Source: CAZSNT01 sp964607765
GTDB taxonomy: Bacteria; Verrucomicrobiota; Lentisphaeria; Oligosphaerales; JABHEG01
Direction of reading: 5' to 3'
NCBI GenBank assembly: GCA_964607765.1
Contig: CAZSNT010000266.1
Span: 1 to 9,138 of the forward strand
DNA: 9,138 nucleotides
The notes beneath the pieces are model-generated. The model was not told where the DNA came from. It was given only the letters and a program-made list of their open reading frames with translations, and made no database searches. A program made the translations under genes and the position numbers. How positions within the stretch are numbered: the stretch's first letter is position 1; every line of letters starts with the position of its first letter. Below are positions 1 through 7,216 of the stretch, piece by piece.

Positions 1-54
1 CACGGCACCCCGGGTACAGAGCAGAATGCAGGCCAAAAACGTGTATAATGCTCA

Positions 55-347
55 GGTCTCCCGACCCGGGTGTCCTGTCGTGAGCTGTATCGTCCCTGTA
101 GACGACAGACGTGGGGCTGGCCCGCTACCGTAGCCCGGTCTCCCGACCCGGGTGTCCTGTCGTGAGCTGTATCGTGGCTGTAGACGACAGACGTGGGGCT
201 GGCCCGCTACCGTAGCCCGGGTCTCCCGACCCGGGTGTCCTGCCGTGAGCTGTATCGTGGCTGTAGACGACAGACGTGGGGCTGGCGCACTACCGTAGCC
301 CGGGTCTCCCGACCCGGGTGTCCTGTCGTGAGCTGTATCGTCCCTGT
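55..347. repeat. Tandem repeat, 82-83 bp unit, three full copies plus a partial fourth
   Basis: Copies begin at 55, 137, 220 and 303, each with GGTCTCCCGACCCGGGTG; the fourth stops matching at about 347. The copies are nearly identical. Copies 1 and 4 read TCGTCCCTG where copies 2 and 3 read TCGTGGCTG, and copy 3 also differs at CTGCCGT and GGCGCAC. Two inverted repeats lie in the unit: CCCGGGT/ACCCGGG around a 6-base loop (216-235, 299-318) and CTGTCGT/ACGACAG around a 20-base loop (75-108, 157-190). No convincing coding region runs through it, since an 82/83 bp period changes frame. It lies beyond the 3' end of the minus-strand methyltransferase operon. It could be a structured transcript, a REP/BIME-like element or a protein-binding array; function is unknown. 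Confidence 0.9.
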
Positions 348-363
348 GTGTTCGCTGCCTGCC

Positions 364-441
364 ATCGGTGGGCCGGCTTTGCCATCGGTGGGTACTGCTG
401 CTTGACCTGCAATCGGTGGGCCGGCTTTGCCATCGGTGGGT
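364..441. repeat. Paired 30 bp direct repeats, each with two ATCGGTGGG boxes
   Basis: A 30 bp sequence at 364-393 recurs at 412-441, a 48 bp interval with an 18 bp separator (TACTGCTGCTTGACCTGC region). Within each copy ATCGGTGGG occurs twice, 20 bp apart, joined by CCGGCTTTGCC, so the box starts at 364, 384, 412 and 432. The block follows directly after the 83 bp tandem repeat and ends shortly before the methyltransferase stop codon. Translation on the minus strand gives a repeated PTDGKAGPP-like peptide, but there is no supporting start or domain, so I treat it as non-coding. Function is unknown. Confidence 0.85.
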
Positions 442-477
442 GTCTTCTGTTCGGCACCCGTTGGCATCCTTTGTCCG

Positions 478-1269
478 TCAGCCTCGCACCGGCTTGTGCG
501 CGCGGAGCACGAGTGCAAAGGGCACCCGATTGAGCTCCTCCTGGTGTTCGAGCCATGCATCACTGCTGTAGGGGGCTGGGGCCGTGAGAGGGCGACCCAC
601 CGGGGGTGGCAGGGGGCGCGGCTCGAGAAGGCGATCCACGCTGAGCCCTGCCGCAAGGAGCCAGCCGAAGACTTCCTCGACAGGCGCCGGACGGCAGACC
701 GTCTGTGCGCCGCTGTCCAGGCTCCGGCTGTCTGGCTGGGGATGAAAGTAGTCGGGAAGCAGAACCCCGGTCTCACCCGCGTCCAACTCAATCCATTCAG
801 CGGTTGACAAGGGATGGGCCGTCGACAGCAGCAGCGTACCGCCCGGCCGGAGAAGGGCTGCCGCTGCCCGGAGTACCCGCGCGGGATCAGCCACAAAAGG
901 AAGAGCAAACACGGAGTGGATCAGATCGAACGCGGCGGCGGCATGGAACGGCGCGGCCAGCAGGTCGCCCTGAACCAGATCCAGGCGAACGCCTGCCGCC
1001 GCGGCCAACCGCCGGGCGTGGTCCAGCTGATCGCCTGAGATGTCGAGCGCGGTGCAGCGGGCCTCCCGGCTCGCCAGATGGACGGAGTTCTGGGCCGCGC
1101 CGGAGCCCAGCTCGAGGCAGGCCAGACCGGCGAGCGACTCGGGCAGCAGACGCAGACGGGAATCGCCGGGCAGCAGCGGGCCGTAGTGGAAATCGTCGCA
1201 CGATATCCGCGTCTCGCGCTGGTAGGCAGCAGCAATGCCGTCCCAATAGCGGCGTGCGATGTGGCTCAC
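478..1269 (-). CDS. Class I SAM-dependent methyltransferase, substrate unknown
   Basis: A 263-residue protein with a Rossmann-type methyltransferase fold. Visible motifs are the SAM-binding glycine loop LELGSGAAQ (residues 52-60), the acidic end of the second strand in TALDIS (D76), QGDLLAAPF (100-108), FDLIHSVFALPF (114-125) and the post-loop strand LLRPGGTLLLSTAHP (139-153). The N-terminal FHYGPLLPGDSRLRLLP stretch and the HPL after the last motif are typical of a broad bacterial family often annotated only as methyltransferase; small-molecule substrates are common there, but nothing here fixes one. The start is GTG at 1269, whose GTGA overlaps the TGA stop of the prolyl isomerase gene by 4 bp, implying translational coupling. 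It is the last gene of the three-gene minus-strand operon, and no signal peptide is seen, so it should be cytoplasmic, unlike its two exported partners. Confidence 0.85.
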   Translation of the reverse strand: MSHIARRYWDGIAAAYQRETRISCDDFHYGPLLPGDSRLRLLPESLAGLACLELGSGAAQNSVHLASREARCTALDISGDQLDHARRLAAAAGVRLDLVQGDLLAAPFHAAAAFDLIHSVFALPFVADPARVLRAAAALLRPGGTLLLSTAHPLSTAEWIELDAGETGVLLPDYFHPQPDSRSLDSGAQTVCRPAPVEEVFGWLLAAGLSVDRLLEPRPLPPPVGRPLTAPAPYSSDAWLEHQEELNRVPFALVLRAHKPVRG

Positions 1270-2411
1270 TTGTGCGGCACCAGGATTTTGACCCCCTGCT
1301 CCGCCCTGCCCTTCTCGATCAGGTCGCGGATCGTGCGCCCGACCTTCTGTGCCCGCAGGCGCCGCTCCAAACCCTCACGCGCCTCATCGAAGGGAACTGT
1401 GCGGGGGGCGACACGTTCCTGGAGACGTACGATGTGGAAGCCGTGCTCCGTCTGGACCACAGGACTGATCTCGCCCTGCTCCAACTTGTCGACCGCGCGC
1501 TCGAAGGAACGACGCATCTGACCGCTGCGGAACGGCGGGAGCTCCCCGCCGCGCTCGCGCGTGCTGCAGTCGCTGTGAGCCTGCGCCAGGTCAACGAAAC
1601 CCTCGCCCTGCTCGAGACGGGTCCGCAGCTCGGCGGCCCGGTGGCTGGCCTGGCGCATCTGCTCGTGCGAGAGGGAGGCCTTGTCCGCCCGGACAAGGAT
1701 GTGCTGAGTCCGGAAGGTCTCCGGGACACGGAATGTGGCCCGATGCCGGCGATAGAACGCCCGAGCATCGTCTTCACTGACCGGATGCTGGGGGTCCAGC
1801 TTCGCTTCGATCCAGCGCTGTACCGCTTTCTGATCCGCGAGCTGTTCGGCGAACTGCGCGACCGCCTCGTCCGGCGTGGAGCCCTGTTGCCGCAGGTTCT
1901 CGGCCACTTGGGCTTCGCCAAAGCGTTCCTGGGAAGCGCGGTAGAGTCCGAGGGCCTCTTCACGAGCCGCCTCGAGATCAGGTACAAAGCCGGCGGCCTT
2001 GGCGTAGCCCAGAAGGACACGCCGGCCAATGATCTCTTCCAGCGTTGTGTTGACCAGCTGTGATGCCCACTTGCGCACGTGGGAATGCTTGATCTTCTTC
2101 TTCTCGCGACGTGCCATTTCGATGCGCATGACCAGTCGAGGCAGCGCTTCCTGGCGCAGTTTCTGCGCACCGATCGCCTCGTCGCCGACCTGCGCGACAA
2201 TGTCAGGTAAGTCAGCAAAGAAGGTCTCGGGTCTGTCGACCGTAGGCTCGGACTTGGCATGTGAGCTGACGGGCCAAGCAACCATGAACAGGCCGAATGA
2301 CAGCTTGAGCGCAAACAAGGCCCAGGGCGCAGCGGCCTGCGGGCGGTCGCGCACGGAATCCCCTGAGCTCGGACACTGAACACTGAACACTGGACATGCC
2401 GAGCTAACCAT
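1266..2411 (-). CDS. Exported parvulin-type peptidyl-prolyl cis-trans isomerase (SurA/PrsA-like)
   Basis: The protein (381 residues from ATG 2411) has a C-terminal parvulin domain at about residues 232-331, with TQHILVR (235-241), RERGGELPPFRSGQM (285-299) and the closing HGFHIVRL (323-330). A helical chaperone-like N-domain precedes it (about 60-230), as in SurA/PrsA proteins that help fold exported or outer-membrane proteins. A hydrophobic segment at about 30-47 ending in SSHA-K looks like a signal peptide with likely cleavage after A52. The start is uncertain. ATG 2411 has AGAGG 6 bases upstream and lies 3 bp after the lipoprotein stop, but gives an unusual 30-residue leader encoded partly by a 7 bp repeat. 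GTG at 2354 has AGGGG 5 bases upstream and gives a more normal signal peptide. The stop overlaps the methyltransferase GTG by 4 bp. Confidence 0.88.
   Translation of the reverse strand: MVSSACPVFSVQCPSSGDSVRDRPQAAAPWALFALKLSFGLFMVAWPVSSHAKSEPTVDRPETFFADLPDIVAQVGDEAIGAQKLRQEALPRLVMRIEMARREKKKIKHSHVRKWASQLVNTTLEEIIGRRVLLGYAKAAGFVPDLEAAREEALGLYRASQERFGEAQVAENLRQQGSTPDEAVAQFAEQLADQKAVQRWIEAKLDPQHPVSEDDARAFYRRHRATFRVPETFRTQHILVRADKASLSHEQMRQASHRAAELRTRLEQGEGFVDLAQAHSDCSTRERGGELPPFRSGQMRRSFERAVDKLEQGEISPVVQTEHGFHIVRLQERVAPRTVPFDEAREGLERRLRAQKVGRTIRDLIEKGRAEQGVKILVPHK
2373..2393. repeat. Three tandem copies of a 7 bp unit (ACACTGA) near the PPIase start
   Basis: The plus strand reads ACACTGA, ACACTGA, ACACTGG at 2373-2393. 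The repeat lies between the two candidate starts of the isomerase gene (ATG 2411 and GTG 2354). If the ATG is used, the repeat is inside the reading frame and a change in copy number would shift the frame; if the GTG is used, it is in the leader. Only three copies are present, so slippage would be rare. Confidence 0.7.
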
Positions 2412-2414
2412 GAA

Positions 2415-3488
2415 TTACCTCTGTCTGAGCTGAGTTTCGCGCATCTGAATGAGGCGACTGAGCAGGTCAGGGACAGCAGGGAAAGGCGTTCGCCAGCAGC
2501 CGGCGGTGAACTGGCGCTGGGGCAGAACGGCCGACTCCATGAACAACGCAACCCAGGCTGACCCGATGGTGTGAACACCCGCCAACTCGCGAAGCCAGCG
2601 AATGGAAACGTCGGCATCGCGCTGCTCCAGGCCCGACAGGGCGCGGAGCAGCAGGCCGCAGAGCGTGGCGGGTGGAAGATCCGTACGAACGAGCGTGGCG
2701 ATTCGTTTGCGGTCGGCTGGGCCGAAATCAAGCCAACGACAGCAGATCGCGATTTCTGCAGCTCGGGCCGCGCCGTCGTCTTCCGCGAGCGTGGCGTCGG
2801 CCAATACATCAGCGATGGCGTCGGCCGTGGCAAAAACCAGGAGAGGATGGGACGGGGAGAGTTCCGTAAGCTGGCTCAGGAGGAGTTGGGGGTCCGGCCT
2901 GCCTGAGACAGCCGCACGGTCCAGGGCTGCCACCAGCCGTTCGGCTGCGACCGCACGCTGGCGTGCGTCCAAGGCTGCAACCAAGGCGCGTTGCTCCGAA
3001 TGCCAAGCCCGGAACGCCTCGGAGGAAGCGAGGGCGCCCGTATGTGCTTCCAGCACGGCCAGGGCCTCCGCCGCAGCGTCCGCGTCCGAGAACGGCAGCT
3101 CGGCAAGATAGTCGCGAATGGCCAGGCAACCTTCGCAAACGCCCTGCGCGGCAGCTGTGGCTGCGGACAGACCGCCGGCTTGAGCTTCACGCTTGAGCAG
3201 GTCGCTCGCGGCAGACACGCGGCCCGCGCGCAGGTGAGCGTTGAGGGCGGAGATCGTGCCGCGATCGTGCTCCCGGGCGGCTGCAAGTGCGAAGAAAGGC
3301 TCGTCAGGACAGAGATCCTGAACACGCGCGCTCAGGCGAGCAGCCCGTTCTGAGTGGCCCGTCGCCAGTTCGCTGAAGACGTCTTGTTTCAGCCGCGTGT
3401 GCAGGCGTTCGTACGGCGGCGCTTCGGCCTCGCGGCAGCCCGTACCCAGAAGCCAGACACCTAAAAGTGCAAAAATCAGGGCGCGCAA
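2415..3488 (-). CDS. Predicted lipoprotein, helical, function unknown
   Basis: A 357-residue protein starting MRALIFALLGVWLLGTGC: a short lipoprotein signal peptide with lipobox LGTGC, so C18 should be the lipidated residue. The start is TTG at 3488; an in-frame stop lies three codons upstream and no ATG or GTG in this frame would keep the signal peptide. A G-rich stretch (GGGGG) lies about 10 bases upstream as a weak ribosome binding site. The mature part is Ala/Leu/Arg-rich and looks almost entirely alpha-helical, with a CxxC pair (C118/C121) and a CC pair in AICCRWL. It could be a TPR-like or other helical-repeat envelope protein, but I see no clear repeat and recognise no family. It is the first gene of the minus-strand operon, 3 bp before the exported prolyl isomerase, which suggests a joint envelope role. 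The C-terminal end (LLSRLIQMRETQLRQR) is basic. Confidence 0.78.
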   Translation of the reverse strand: MRALIFALLGVWLLGTGCREAEAPPYERLHTRLKQDVFSELATGHSERAARLSARVQDLCPDEPFFALAAAREHDRGTISALNAHLRAGRVSAASDLLKREAQAGGLSAATAAAQGVCEGCLAIRDYLAELPFSDADAAAEALAVLEAHTGALASSEAFRAWHSEQRALVAALDARQRAVAAERLVAALDRAAVSGRPDPQLLLSQLTELSPSHPLLVFATADAIADVLADATLAEDDGAARAAEIAICCRWLDFGPADRKRIATLVRTDLPPATLCGLLLRALSGLEQRDADVSIRWLRELAGVHTIGSAWVALFMESAVLPQRQFTAGCWRTPFPAVPDLLSRLIQMRETQLRQR

Positions 3489-3583
3489 CTGGCATTAGCC
3501 CCCAAGTTGGCGGACCTTATCGTGGGACTGTCACGGAGTCCCTTGAACACCAGAACATAACGGACATGGAGGAAATTCCCAGG
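3489..3583. promoter_or_regulatory. Divergent intergenic region with a 6 bp stem hairpin
   Basis: This gap separates the minus-strand lipoprotein operon from rph and must carry both sets of initiation signals. An inverted repeat GGGACT/AGTCCC with a 7-base loop lies at 3524-3542. I see no convincing -35/-10 pair on either strand. GGAGG at 3568-3572 lies 11 bases before the chosen rph ATG at 3584. The hairpin could be an operator or an mRNA leader structure; it has no T-run to make it a terminator. Confidence 0.45.
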
Positions 3584-4342
3584 ATGGGAACGCGTGGTGA
3601 CGGCAGGAACGCGGACGAATTGCGGCCGCTGGAATTCGGCTTGGACTTCCAATACCATCCCGTGGGATCGGTTCTTGTGCGCTGCGGCGGCACGCGCGTG
3701 CTCTGTGCCGTGACAGTCTCTGAAGGCGTACCGAGCTGGATGCGGGCGCGGAGCGTGCAAGGCGGGTGGCTCACTGCGGAGTACCGTATGCTGCCCGGCG
3801 CCACCAGCACACGGAGCGAACGGGAGTCGACTCGGAGGAAGCCTGCCGGCAGGAGTCAGGAAATTCAACGACTGATCGGGCGCAGCCTGCGCAGCGCCCT
3901 GGATCTCGAACAGTTGCCCGCGCTGACCTTCAACGTGGATTGCGACGTCGTGGACGCAGACGGCGGTACCAGGTGCGCCGCCATAACAGGCGCGTCTGTC
4001 GCTTTGGAGCTCGCGTTGCATCGGCTGTTCTCCGGTGGGCGTTTGCGGACGTGGCCGTTGCGTTATCGGGTGGGGGCGGTGAGCGTGGGGTTGGTCGACG
4101 GCGAGGCGCTGTTGGACCTCTGCTACGAAGAGGATGCCGCCGCAAGCGTTGACATGAATGTGGTAATGACCGGCGCCGGCGAGTTCATAGAGGTGCAGGG
4201 AACGGCCGAAGGAACAGCTTTCTCAAAGGACGAGATGAGCACCATGCTGGGGCTCGCCGAGAGCGGCCTCAGCAGTGTCTTTGAGGCCCAGAAACAGGCA
4301 ATCAAAGCGGGGGCTGACAATGGCCCCGGGGACAGGGCGTGA
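3584..4342 (+). CDS. rph: Ribonuclease PH
   Basis: RNase PH is a phosphate-dependent 3'-to-5' exoribonuclease that trims tRNA 3' ends and works in RNA turnover as a hexameric ring. The 252-residue product matches the family along its length: DGRNADELRP (5-14), GSVLVRCGGTRVLCAVTV (28-45), GGWLTAEYRMLPGAT (60-74), the RNA/phosphate-site segment AGRSQEIQRLIGRSLR (88-103), DCDVVDADGGTR (119-130) and YEEDAAASVDMNVVMT (181-196), with D184 and D190 as likely catalytic metal-binding residues, then EVQGTAEG (203-210). Length is close to the usual 238-260. ATG 3584 was chosen because the family begins near the RxDGR motif and GGAGG lies 11 bases upstream; ATG 3566, 18 bp upstream, lacks a good binding site. 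The TGA stop shares its A with the next gene's ATG, so the two are likely coupled. Confidence 0.96.
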   Translation: MGTRGDGRNADELRPLEFGLDFQYHPVGSVLVRCGGTRVLCAVTVSEGVPSWMRARSVQGGWLTAEYRMLPGATSTRSERESTRRKPAGRSQEIQRLIGRSLRSALDLEQLPALTFNVDCDVVDADGGTRCAAITGASVALELALHRLFSGGRLRTWPLRYRVGAVSVGLVDGEALLDLCYEEDAAASVDMNVVMTGAGEFIEVQGTAEGTAFSKDEMSTMLGLAESGLSSVFEAQKQAIKAGADNGPGDRA

Positions 4343-5286
4343 TGGCGATGAGAGCAGTACATGGGGCGCGGAGACTGGTGCTGATCGCGGGCGTGGCAGG
4401 GCTGGTTGCGGTGGCGCAGCTGGGATTTGGCCAGGACGTCGTGGAGGAGCCCGATGCCGCCGATGTTAGCGAGCAGACTGAAGAAGGCGCGGCGGCCGCC
4501 GCGCTGGAGGAAGCGGACACCGTGGCAGCGGATATGGACGGCGGCGGCGAAGTGGGGAATGACGTCGCGGAACCGGCAGCCGCGTTGCCCGTGGCCGTGC
4601 ACTGTGGCCGGATTACCGACGTTGATGTGAGCAGCGGCGCAGTGGACTGGTGCGATTTGCAGGACGCGTTGCGGGCCAGGCGCTTCAAGGTGGGCAGGCT
4701 GGGCAGCGCAGAGAAGCAGTACCCGCGGGAACCGGGCGAAGGGTCGACTTTCGCCATCCTCTCGGTGTCGGTCAGGCCCGGACGGTCGCTGGGCAGATAC
4801 GACTACGCGCTGGACGTCGGGGGAACCACGTGCGCGTGTTTGGCGCTCGGCGCGGAGGGAGAAGCCTTCGATGCACGGCGTTGGGAAGTGGTCGCGGACG
4901 CCCGGGCGGAAGTCAGGACCAGGATGCTTTTCGAAGTTCCGGCAGATGCGGCATCCGCAACGCTGGAGTTTGCGCTGCCCGTGACCGTGCAGCCGCCTGG
5001 GGTCATACTCTCCCTCGGCGGTCAGCCCGGTGCCGGGCTGGACGCTTCGGTTGCCGCTCCTGCTGCAGCAGGAACGTTCGATGATGGTGAGCCGGTCCGC
5101 GAGGAGGGGGATGGTGTTGACGACGAGGCCGAGGCGGCGCAGCCGAAGGCCACGGTCGCTGCAGACACGACAGAGACGCCCGCGATGGACGAGGACGGTG
5201 GCGATGCCGCCGCAGAAGAACCCCCGCCCCAGCCCGCGAAGGAAGCGGAGAAGCCGAAAAAGGACGCCGAGGACGACTGGTTTTGA
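4342..5286 (+). CDS. Exported acidic protein with one beta-rich domain, function unknown
   Basis: A 314-residue protein from ATG 4342, which overlaps the rph TGA by one base (a GTG one codon earlier is also possible). The N-terminus MAMRAVHGARRLVLIAGVAGLVAVAQLGFGQ looks like a signal peptide. Residues of about 30-80 form an acidic Ala/Glu/Asp linker. A globular part follows at about 83-240, with alternating strands (FAILSVSVRPGR, YDYALDVGG, MLFEVPADAASATLEFAL) and four cysteines including TCAC. The last 75 residues are a low-complexity acidic then Pro/Lys tail ending EDDWF. The strand order and the FEVP segment resemble immunoglobulin-like extracellular domains such as DUF4352, but this is a weak resemblance. 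The TGA stop overlaps the next gene's TTG by 4 bp (TTGA). A periplasmic or surface location is inferred; function is not known. Confidence 0.8.
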   Translation: MAMRAVHGARRLVLIAGVAGLVAVAQLGFGQDVVEEPDAADVSEQTEEGAAAAALEEADTVAADMDGGGEVGNDVAEPAAALPVAVHCGRITDVDVSSGAVDWCDLQDALRARRFKVGRLGSAEKQYPREPGEGSTFAILSVSVRPGRSLGRYDYALDVGGTTCACLALGAEGEAFDARRWEVVADARAEVRTRMLFEVPADAASATLEFALPVTVQPPGVILSLGGQPGAGLDASVAAPAAAGTFDDGEPVREEGDGVDDEAEAAQPKATVAADTTETPAMDEDGGDAAAEEPPPQPAKEAEKPKKDAEDDWF

Positions 5287-6170
5287 GGCCGCTGATAGAC
5301 AGCGTCCTGTGGCTGGCCGCGCGTGTCCCCCTGCCCTGCCGTGTTCGACTTGGCGTGTGTCTCGGCTGGTTCTTGCGGTGTGTCGTGCGACTCCGGCGGG
5401 ACCGCGTGATTGAGCATCTGCAGACCGCTTTCCCGGATCAGGATGCGCCGGCGAGAAATGAACTGCTTGTGCGGATCTACAGACACTTCGGGTTGCTGCT
5501 GGTCGAGCTGCTCGCGCTGCCCGGCATGGCGTCGTCGGCCGTGCTTGAGCTCTGCGAACTGAAGGGACGGGAGCATCTGGATGCAGCCTTTGAGCAGGGC
5601 GTGGGTGTGCTGGTCCTGGCGGGGCACGTGGGGAATTGGGAGCTGGGAATGGCGGCGTCAGTGTGTAGCGGGTACGAGTGCGCAGTCGTCGTCAAAGAGA
5701 TCAAAGGCAAAGCGGGCGATTACGCGGCACAGCGCATACGGCAGGCCCACGGGGTGCAGCCCATTCCCAGGCGCGATTCAATCCGGCAGATCCTGACAGC
5801 GTTGCGCAAGCGGCAGGGCGTCGGCTTCGTGCTGGATCAGAATATGACATCCGATGAGGGCGTGTTCGTGGAGTTCTTTGGCCGGCCTGCGTGCACGATG
5901 GGCGGGCTGGCCGTGCTGTCACAGCGATCGGGCGCTCCCGTGGTGCCTGCGCGATTCTACCGCAAAGAGGACGGGCGGCGGCACTGCGTGGAGTTCTTCC
6001 CGGCCATGGCCTGGGAAGAGGTCCCCGGCGGACGTCAGGCGTGCGTGGTCCACAACACGCAGCGGTACAGCGGGCGGATCGAGGAGTTCATTCGGGAACA
6101 CCCGGAGCAGTGGGTCTGGATGCATCGGCGCTGGCGCACGCAACCGGAGCCCGAGCGCGAGGAGCCTTGA
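5283..6170 (+). CDS. LpxL/HtrB-family lysophospholipid (lipid A) acyltransferase
   Basis: The 295-residue product belongs to the LpxL/LpxM/HtrB family, inner-membrane enzymes that move an acyl chain from acyl carrier protein onto a lipid A precursor or a related lipid. The catalytic H-x4-D/E motif is GHVGNWELG (H115, E120). Other family marks are GVGFVLDQN (179-187), GVFVEFFGRPACTMGGLA (193-210), GAPVVPARFYR (218-228) and the ending EQWVWMHRRWRTQP (275-288). Residues 5-35 form the hydrophobic membrane-associated start. The start is TTG 5283, which overlaps the upstream TGA by 4 bp; GAGG lies 10 bases upstream. Family length is usually about 290-310. Which acyl acceptor it uses cannot be told from sequence; a role in glycolipid or ornithine-lipid acylation is an alternative. 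mreC follows 43 bp later on the same strand. Confidence 0.9.
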   Translation: MRPLIDSVLWLAARVPLPCRVRLGVCLGWFLRCVVRLRRDRVIEHLQTAFPDQDAPARNELLVRIYRHFGLLLVELLALPGMASSAVLELCELKGREHLDAAFEQGVGVLVLAGHVGNWELGMAASVCSGYECAVVVKEIKGKAGDYAAQRIRQAHGVQPIPRRDSIRQILTALRKRQGVGFVLDQNMTSDEGVFVEFFGRPACTMGGLAVLSQRSGAPVVPARFYRKEDGRRHCVEFFPAMAWEEVPGGRQACVVHNTQRYSGRIEEFIREHPEQWVWMHRRWRTQPEPEREEP

Positions 6171-6213
6171 GAACGGGCTCGAACCCGCTGGAGACACGGA
6201 TACTTGGTGTGTC

Positions 6214-7056
6214 ATGCATCGGCTGTTTCACAGAATCGCTGTCGGGGGCTGCATCATGCTGCTGGGAGGCATGTGGTTGCTGGGCGACGGATGTATGCGC
6301 GCACCTGCAGCGGCTGGCGTGGGATCCGTACAGCCGTTCCTGCGCCTTTGGCAGGGCGTGCTGGAGGGCTTGCGGCAGGGGGTGGTCCGGGCAACGGCCG
6401 GGCGCAGTCGAGAGACCGAGCTGAGGCTGCGCGTCGAGGAGCTTGAAGCGCAGCTGGCGCTTGCACGGAGGAGCGCGGCGGAGGGAGAGGAACTGCGGCG
6501 GCTGTTGGGGCTGCGGGACGTCCCCGGGTGGCAGTTCGTTGCTGCGTCCGTCGTGGCCAGAGATCCGGTCAGCTGGGGACGTCGGTTCCGGCTGAATCGT
6601 GGCCGCCTTCACGGGATTGTCGCCGGAGCAGCCGTCGTGGCTGGAGGAGGCGTGGTGGGACGTGTCTCCGAATGCGGAACGGCTACGTGCGAGGTCACCA
6701 CGCTGCTCGACCCGGCGTGTCGACTCAGTGTGCTGGTGGGCAGCGGGGATGGGGCCGGGATCGTGTCGGGCCGGGCCGGAGCGCAACAGGAGGGGGAGCC
6801 CGCGTGTGTGGTGACATTCCTGCCCGCTGAGTTCGACTGTGAGCCGGACACTGTGGTGGTCACGTCGGGGCTGGGAACACGCATACCCGGGGGATTGGTG
6901 GTGGGGACGGTGAGGGCGCCCGCAGGGGGCCCGGTCGTGGGAGTGGTGGACAAAACGTACGGTGAGGTCGGCGTGCGGCCGCAGGCGCGGATTGCGCGCG
7001 TGGCGCATGTCGTCGTTGTCTGCCCGCTCGGCGTCTGGGATCGGGCGCCGCGCTAG
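6214..7056 (+). CDS. mreC: Rod shape-determining protein MreC
   Basis: MreC is an inner-membrane scaffold of the elongasome, linking MreB/MreD to the penicillin-binding protein PBP2 that builds side-wall peptidoglycan. The 280-residue product has one N-terminal membrane segment (about 6-24), a coiled coil (about 62-98, ETELRLRVEELEAQLALAR then EGEELRRLLGL), and the two beta-barrel halves: VARDPVSWGRRFRLNRGRLHGIVAGAAVV (114-142), GGGVVGRVSECG (144-155) and DTVVVTSGLGTRIPGG (212-227). Length fits the family. ATG 6214 is the only likely start in the frame and preserves the short cytoplasmic N-terminus; the nearest purine-rich site (GGAG at 6190-6193) is about 20 bases away, so translation may depend on the upstream gene. 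mreB and mreD are absent on either side, unlike the usual mreBCD order. It ends in a TAG inside the palindrome CGCTAGCG. Confidence 0.93.
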   Translation: MHRLFHRIAVGGCIMLLGGMWLLGDGCMRAPAAAGVGSVQPFLRLWQGVLEGLRQGVVRATAGRSRETELRLRVEELEAQLALARRSAAEGEELRRLLGLRDVPGWQFVAASVVARDPVSWGRRFRLNRGRLHGIVAGAAVVAGGGVVGRVSECGTATCEVTTLLDPACRLSVLVGSGDGAGIVSGRAGAQQEGEPACVVTFLPAEFDCEPDTVVVTSGLGTRIPGGLVVGTVRAPAGGPVVGVVDKTYGEVGVRPQARIARVAHVVVVCPLGVWDRAPR

Positions 7057-7079
7057 CGTCAGCCGTCTCGCACCGGGGA

Positions 7080-7095
7080 GGGGGACAAGGCCCCC
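7080..7095 (+). terminator. Weak hairpin after mreC, possible terminator
   Basis: GGGGG (7080-7084) and CCCCC (7091-7095) flank a 6-base loop, 24 bp after the mreC stop. There is no downstream T-run, so intrinsic termination is doubtful. Confidence 0.25.
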
Positions 7096-7216
7096 AGTTG
7101 CATGGCCGACAATGCAGCGCCGCGCCCGTTCAGGAAGCCCCCAGCACCGCCCGTGTGCAGGTTCTCCATTTCTCCAAAGCCCTCCCCCTATCTGCACCGA
7201 AAGGAATGGCGGTAGA

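Noticed and set aside
44..49. Consensus -10 box TATAAT reading towards the tandem repeat
   Set aside because: No -35-like hexamer lies 16-18 bp upstream and there is no TGn extension, so I do not call a promoter.
55..441. CRISPR array
   Set aside because: Units are contiguous 82-83 bp repeats without unique spacers, and no cas genes are present.
705..2063. Long plus-strand open frame (452 codons) opposite the methyltransferase and isomerase genes
   Set aside because: Arg/Pro-rich composition, no recognisable domain, and antisense to two genes with clear motifs; typical of high-GC DNA.
1319..2833. 504-codon minus-strand frame overlapping the isomerase and lipoprotein genes
   Set aside because: Ser/Arg-rich shadow in another frame of two well-supported genes.
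6170..6188. Minus-strand GGGTTCGAGCCC resembling a tRNA T-arm between the acyltransferase gene and mreC
   Set aside because: Stem and loop lengths do not fit a T-arm and there is no room or match for the rest of a tRNA.
6280..6300. Possible lipobox (LLGDGC) at the MreC N-terminus
   Set aside because: The residue pattern before the Cys does not fit a lipobox, and MreC proteins are anchored by an uncleaved membrane helix.
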